From CALBTQ01 sp036725605 (lineage in GTDB: Bacteria > Lernaellota > Lernaellaia > Lernaellales > Lernaellaceae), in the NCBI GenBank assembly GCA_036725605.1, contig DAIMDW010000002.1:62001-126000 (forward strand): 64,000 nucleotides of DNA, given 5' to 3'. Under the pieces are notes generated by a model. The model had not been told where the DNA came from. It did not search any database and saw only the letters and a list, made by a program, of their open reading frames with translations. Shown here in pieces: positions 60,087 through 64,000 of this stretch. Numbering within the stretch: position 1 is the first letter of the stretch; each line of letters begins with the position of its first letter. Both the position numbers and the translations under genes were made by a program.

Positions 60087-61781
60087 ATGAAAAATTACCG
60101 ACCGATCGTTGTTGTCCTTTTTCTTATACTTGGCGGCGTTTCGTTCGGATGGGCGGCATCCGCGACCGATCCTTATCCGCCGGACGGCCGGTTGTACATC
60201 GAGCCACAGGCGCTGTCGCTCAATTGGCTGCCGCCGGAGGACAATCCCTCGCCGGTCGACCATTATGCGCTGCGCTTGGATGAGGATCCGGACGTCGTGC
60301 AAAATCCCGCGTTGACGCCCGCGTTCGCCGGCGACGTGGCCGCTTCGCCGGCGCCCTCGTTTCTCATCGACGAATTGGCGCGCGATACGACTTACTATTG
60401 GCGCGTGGATGCCGTGCTGCAGGACGCGAGCGTCGTCACCGGCGACCTGTGGAGCTTCACGACCGAACCGATCGACATTCCCGGCAACGTCATCAACTAC
60501 AGCAGCGACCCGGTGAATCAATACCTGATGTCGCCCTCGATTATCATCTTGTCCGACGGCACGTACATCGCCAATCACGAATACAGCGGCCCGTGGGGCG
60601 TCGGCCAGGCAAAGCAAACGTTGATCTTCCGCTCGACCGACCGGGGGCGCAGTTGGCGGCAGATTGCCACGGTGTACGACCAGTTCTGGTCCTCGACGTT
60701 TTATCACAACGGCGCGCTGTACCTGATGGGCATCGACGGCAAGGGCGGCAATCCGAGCGTGACCATCCGCCGCTCGGACGATGGCGGCGAGACGTGGACC
60801 GAGGCGCTCGACGAGTATTCCGGCCTGCTGCTGCCGGGCACGAACGAGGGGTATCATACCGGACCGGTGCCGATCGCGATCCACAACGGCCGCATCTGGC
60901 GGGCGATGGAAGACCGCGCCGATCCGGGTGAGTGGGGCTATTATTTCCGCGCCTTCGTCATGTCCGCGCCGGTCGACGCCGATCTGCTCGTGGCCGCCAA
61001 CTGGACCGCCACGCCGCCGATGTCGCACGATGAGGTCAACTGGACCGGCACCGGCTGGCTGGAGGGCAACGTTGTGGTTTCGCCCGCCGGCGAGATGCTC
61101 AACATCCTGCGCGTGTCCTCGGCGATCCCCTCGTTGGGCACGGTCGATACCGCCGCGGTGATGCACGTCAGCGACGACGGCACGGCGACCTCGTTCGATC
61201 CGGAAGGCGATTTCATCGACCTGCCCGGCGGCGGCGTGAAGTTTGTCATTCGTTACGACGACGAGACCGAGTTGTACTGGACGTTGTCCAACTATCAACG
61301 GCATCCGTACGCCATGCGCAACAAACTTGTGCTGTGCAGCTCGCCGGACCTGCTGCATTGGTCCGCACACGAAACGGTGCTCTATCATTGGGACATCGTG
61401 TTTCACGCCTGGCAGTACGTCGACTGGCGCATCGACGGCGACGACATCGTTTTCGTCTCGCGTACGGCGTATCCGATGGGCCACGAGGTGCTGCCTCACG
61501 GCTATCACGACGCCAACTTTTTCACCTTCCACCGCATCGAACATTTCCGCGACGTGCTCACGCCGCTCGACGACGATACGACCGACGACGACATAGTTGA
61601 CGACGATGCAATCGATGACGATACGTCCGACGATGATTTGGTCGACGACGATATGATCGATGACGACGCAACGGATGACGATATATCCGACGACGATACG
61701 GCGGATGACGATACGATCGATGACAACGCTATCGATGATGACGATGATGATGACAATGATAACGACGGTTGCGGTTGTTAA
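60087..61781 (+). CDS. Exported sialidase-fold (BNR/Asp-box) protein with Asp-rich tail ending GCGC
   Basis: I start at the ATG at 60087 (564 residues), with a signal peptide ending GWAASA. An FN3-like domain (about 30-130) precedes a propeller with two clear Asp-boxes (STDRGRSW and SDDGGETW), as in sialidases and other exo-glycosidases. No sialidase Arg triad could be assigned, so a binding role is possible. The last ~70 residues are Asp-rich repeats ending DNDNDGCGC. A second, out-of-frame copy of such an end follows at 61834-61869. It may be co-transcribed with the upstream lipoprotein. Confidence 0.78.
   Translation: MKNYRPIVVVLFLILGGVSFGWAASATDPYPPDGRLYIEPQALSLNWLPPEDNPSPVDHYALRLDEDPDVVQNPALTPAFAGDVAASPAPSFLIDELARDTTYYWRVDAVLQDASVVTGDLWSFTTEPIDIPGNVINYSSDPVNQYLMSPSIIILSDGTYIANHEYSGPWGVGQAKQTLIFRSTDRGRSWRQIATVYDQFWSSTFYHNGALYLMGIDGKGGNPSVTIRRSDDGGETWTEALDEYSGLLLPGTNEGYHTGPVPIAIHNGRIWRAMEDRADPGEWGYYFRAFVMSAPVDADLLVAANWTATPPMSHDEVNWTGTGWLEGNVVVSPAGEMLNILRVSSAIPSLGTVDTAAVMHVSDDGTATSFDPEGDFIDLPGGGVKFVIRYDDETELYWTLSNYQRHPYAMRNKLVLCSSPDLLHWSAHETVLYHWDIVFHAWQYVDWRIDGDDIVFVSRTAYPMGHEVLPHGYHDANFFTFHRIEHFRDVLTPLDDDTTDDDIVDDDAIDDDTSDDDLVDDDMIDDDATDDDISDDDTADDDTIDDNAIDDDDDDDNDNDGCGC
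61567..61770 (+). repeat. Coding microsatellite for the Asp-rich tail
   Basis: Units of about 15 bases (gacgatac-/gatgacgat-type) encode repeated D-D-D-x-x. Codon choice varies (gac/gat), so the protein repeat is kept while the DNA drifts. Confidence 0.8.
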
Positions 61782-61992
61782 GACGATTGAGCAAGGAACG
61801 GCACGTTCTGCAGCGGATTCCCGCCACAGGCGGGATGATGGCAACAATGATGGTAGGTGCGGTTGTTGATTGTGAGCGCAACGAAATCCCGTCAACATTT
61901 TTAGTTTCGTTTGTTCAACACGCTTTCCGATTTGCCCCCGATCGCCCTGTTTGTTAATATTTAAAAATCAACAATTGAGAACAGGGCATGCC
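61782..61992. other. Intergenic region with repeat hairpin and a second GCGC tail remnant
   Basis: After the stop at 61781 lies a short repeat element with the hairpin TCCCGCC / GGCGGGA (61819-61835). An open stretch at 61834-61869 encodes DDGNNDGRCGC and a stop, mirroring the end of the preceding gene. The rest is A+T-rich and probably carries the promoter of the next gene. Confidence 0.6.
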
Positions 61993-64000
61993 ATGAAGCT
62001 GCATCGTCTGATCACGTTGACAACAATGGTTCTTTTTGCCTGGGGATTTTTTCTCACCGACGGAGTCGACGCCCAAATCGACCTTTGTTCGCTGCACGGC
62101 ACAATCGAGGCCTGTCAAGCCGATCCGACCTGCCATTACTGCCCGGTCGAAGGCGTGATGGGCTGCAAGTCGATCGATGTGGAGTGCGTCGAATGCCGCG
62201 ATCTGTCTCATGCCGACTGCGACTCCGGCGTCGGTTGCTACTATTGCACCAATCAATTCATGTGCCTGGAAGACGGTGTTTCCTGCACCTGCGGCGACGG
62301 CATACTCATCACTGCCGAAGAATGTGAAGTCCGTTTCGGCGATCCCGATTGCGTCGATTGCGCTTGCATCAACGGCACGATTCCCAGCGGCGACGGCGTT
62401 TGCGATTGCGCCGACGATGAGGGATGCAGCGACGGCCTGGCCTGCAACGGCGAGGAAACCTGCGCCGCCGACGGCGAGTGTGTCGGCGGTACGGCGATCT
62501 CCTGCACGGACGACGGTTTGTGGTGCAACGGCGATGAAATCTGCAACTGGTGGACCGACGCCTGCGTCAGCCGCGGGCTTCCCTCCTCCGCCGGATTGGC
62601 CTTGGGCGACAACGAATACGGCCAACTGGGCGACGGCGGCGCGACCGCGTATCGCACCGATCCTTATATTTTCGAGACGGACAATGTCGTTCAGGTTGCC
62701 GGCGGAGCGAACCATACGCTGTTCGTCACCGCCGGCGGCGAACTGTGGGCCATGGGCCGCAACAACCACGGACAACTCGGCGATGGAACGACCAACCCCG
62801 TCGACGTTCCGATCCTGATCGTCGCGAGCGGCGTGCGGCGCGCCGCGGCGGGCGACAACCACAGTTTGTTCATCAAAGACGACGGCAGCCTGTGGGGCAT
62901 GGGGAAAAACACCTATGGGCAACTGGGCTTCGGCGGCAGCGCCACCTCTCCCGTGCAAACCGTCGAACCCGGTTGGGGCGTGGTCGACGTGGCCGCCGGC
63001 GCGGAACATTCGCTTTACCTGACCGTCGACGGCAACGTGTTTGCCATGGGCTGCAACATCGACGGCCAGCTGGGCCTCGGCGACAAGAGAGATCGCTTCA
63101 ATCCCATTCAGGTGGCGACCTCGGGCTTCGCCATATCCGTCGCGGCCGGTGGCAGCAACAGCGCCATTATTCGCGCCGACGGCACGCTGCTGGTCATGGG
63201 CAAAAACGACCAGGGGCAAATCGGCGACGCCACGCTCGGCATCGGCGAAGACGCGATCACGCCGGCGGCGGTTTCGGTAAGCAGCGTGGCGCACGTGGCG
63301 GTGGGCGCGAAACACATTATCTTTTCCACATACGCCGGTGCGCTTTTCGCGATGGGCGATAACGAATTCGGCCAGCTCGGTACGGGCGACAACAACGATG
63401 CCAACACGCCGGTATCCATCGTCGCCGCGGGCGTCGGCGGGGTGGCGGCGGGCGCTGAACATTCGTTGTACATCCGCGATTACGAAGCGGGAGTGAACGA
63501 CGCGGACGCGCTGTACGGCATGGGCGGCACAGACCTGGGTCAGCTCGGTGACGATTCACAAGCCTCGTACAACGCTCCGATTCTCGTGGTTGCCGATTCG
63601 GTGCAGGACGTCGCGGCCGGCGGCTATCATACGCTTTTCCTGCAAGCGCAGACCGACGGCTGTTTGATCGACGATTCGTGCGTTGCCGACGGCGCAACCA
63701 ACGCGGACAACGATTGTCTCATTTGCGATCCGGCTGTGTCGCGTACGAGCTGGAGCGTCAACGACGGCGGTTCCTGCGATGACGGCGACGCCTGCAACGG
63801 TGCGGATTCCTGCGTTGCCGACGTGTGCACCAACGTCGGCCCGGCGCTGGTCTGCAACGACGATGTCGATTGCACCGTCGATACCTGCGATACGGCCACC
63901 GGCTGCGTTTACACGCCCAACAACGCAAATTGCGACGACAGCGTCGATTGCACCGTCGACACCTGCGATGCGACGAACGACTGCCAGTTCACCCCCGATG
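61993..64000 (+). CDS. Exported Cys-rich protein with RCC1 repeats, partial at window end
   Basis: The frame opens at the ATG at 61993 and runs off the window, so the C-terminus is missing. A signal peptide ends near GVDAQ. Residues about 30-195 are rich in Cys pairs (CHYCPVEG, CVECRDLSH, CYYCTNQ), resembling small disulfide modules. Then come about seven RCC1 units (GDNEYGQLGDG, GRNNHGQLGDG, GKNTYGQLGFG and so on, each with a following GxxH/S.L motif), forming a beta-propeller. After about residue 555, another Cys-rich run repeats CNDDVDCTVDTCD, a module common in exported proteins of myxobacteria-like genomes. The protein is likely surface-exposed; function unknown. Confidence 0.85.
   Translation, partial: MKLHRLITLTTMVLFAWGFFLTDGVDAQIDLCSLHGTIEACQADPTCHYCPVEGVMGCKSIDVECVECRDLSHADCDSGVGCYYCTNQFMCLEDGVSCTCGDGILITAEECEVRFGDPDCVDCACINGTIPSGDGVCDCADDEGCSDGLACNGEETCAADGECVGGTAISCTDDGLWCNGDEICNWWTDACVSRGLPSSAGLALGDNEYGQLGDGGATAYRTDPYIFETDNVVQVAGGANHTLFVTAGGELWAMGRNNHGQLGDGTTNPVDVPILIVASGVRRAAAGDNHSLFIKDDGSLWGMGKNTYGQLGFGGSATSPVQTVEPGWGVVDVAAGAEHSLYLTVDGNVFAMGCNIDGQLGLGDKRDRFNPIQVATSGFAISVAAGGSNSAIIRADGTLLVMGKNDQGQIGDATLGIGEDAITPAAVSVSSVAHVAVGAKHIIFSTYAGALFAMGDNEFGQLGTGDNNDANTPVSIVAAGVGGVAAGAEHSLYIRDYEAGVNDADALYGMGGTDLGQLGDDSQASYNAPILVVADSVQDVAAGGYHTLFLQAQTDGCLIDDSCVADGATNADNDCLICDPAVSRTSWSVNDGGSCDDGDACNGADSCVADVCTNVGPALVCNDDVDCTVDTCDTATGCVYTPNNANCDDSVDCTVDTCDATNDCQFTPD

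Overview
The window reads as chromosomal DNA of a GC-rich, diderm, probably anaerobic bacterium. Evidence: many signal peptides and lipoboxes, an outer-membrane barrel with a terminal Phe, and oxygen-sensitive enzymes (a glycyl radical enzyme, an aldehyde:ferredoxin oxidoreductase, two radical SAM/SPASM enzymes). Exported proteins carry very long Asp-rich linkers just after the lipobox Cys, and several carry short Cys-Gly-Cys motifs at or near the C-terminus. From memory this style occurs in genomes from former Deltaproteobacteria and neighbouring uncultured phyla such as Lernaellota; this placement is an inference. No rRNA, tRNA, CRISPR, transposase or phage gene was seen.

Layout. 1-4162 (minus): a three-subunit FAD/2Fe-2S dehydrogenase plus a 1-pyrroline-5-carboxylate dehydrogenase, most simply a proline oxidation operon. 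4507-9400: a parvulin-type foldase lipoprotein, an NfeD-like/flotillin pair and an unusually A+T-rich TPR protein. 9805-12621: a cation diffusion facilitator with a THEP1-like NTPase, a GNAT acetyltransferase and a small lipoprotein, separated by dispersed intergenic repeats.

13081-23670 (plus) is the most striking locus. It is a tightly packed eight-gene operon: receiver-only response regulator, HEAT-repeat membrane protein, processive GT2 synthase, membrane-anchored unknown, alpha/alpha-toroid protein, TPR/beta-barrel exporter, glycosidase lipoprotein, and a lipoprotein that looks like the N-deacetylase domain of animal heparan sulfate N-deacetylase/N-sulfotransferase (NDST). The layout parallels PNAG, Pel and alginate systems but the parts differ. 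I read it as a synthase-dependent exopolysaccharide system with an NDST-type deacetylase.

23701-32852: a second cation diffusion facilitator, a GH123/DUF4091-like protein, three tandem paralogous Asp-rich lipoproteins, an SDR and AsnA. 32933-40584: two paralogous membrane proteins with Cys-Gly-Cys/Asp tails, divergent from an operon of two paralogous radical SAM/SPASM enzymes flanking a sulfatase-fold protein, and facing an AMMECR1-like lipoprotein. This is a candidate peptide or protein modification locus. 40729-43404: a lipoprotein with a formylglycine-generating-enzyme-type domain plus an unnamed domain that recurs at 58376-60037.

43622-46405 (plus): a sulfur-relay/redox operon (DsrE-like, TusA-like, NarI/DsrM-like, DsrK/HdrD-like). 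46471-58069 (minus): an operon of ten genes encoding SCP2-like, PadR, epimerase-like, SDR, glycyl radical enzyme, CoA-transferase A and B, MmgE/PrpD, acyl-CoA dehydrogenase and AOR. It looks like an anaerobic CoA-dependent degradation pathway of unknown substrate. The upstream regions of these two convergent operons share GCTATATA-type dyads. 58376-64000: three exported proteins, including a sialidase-fold protein with a GCGC C-terminus and a Cys-rich RCC1-repeat protein that runs off the window.
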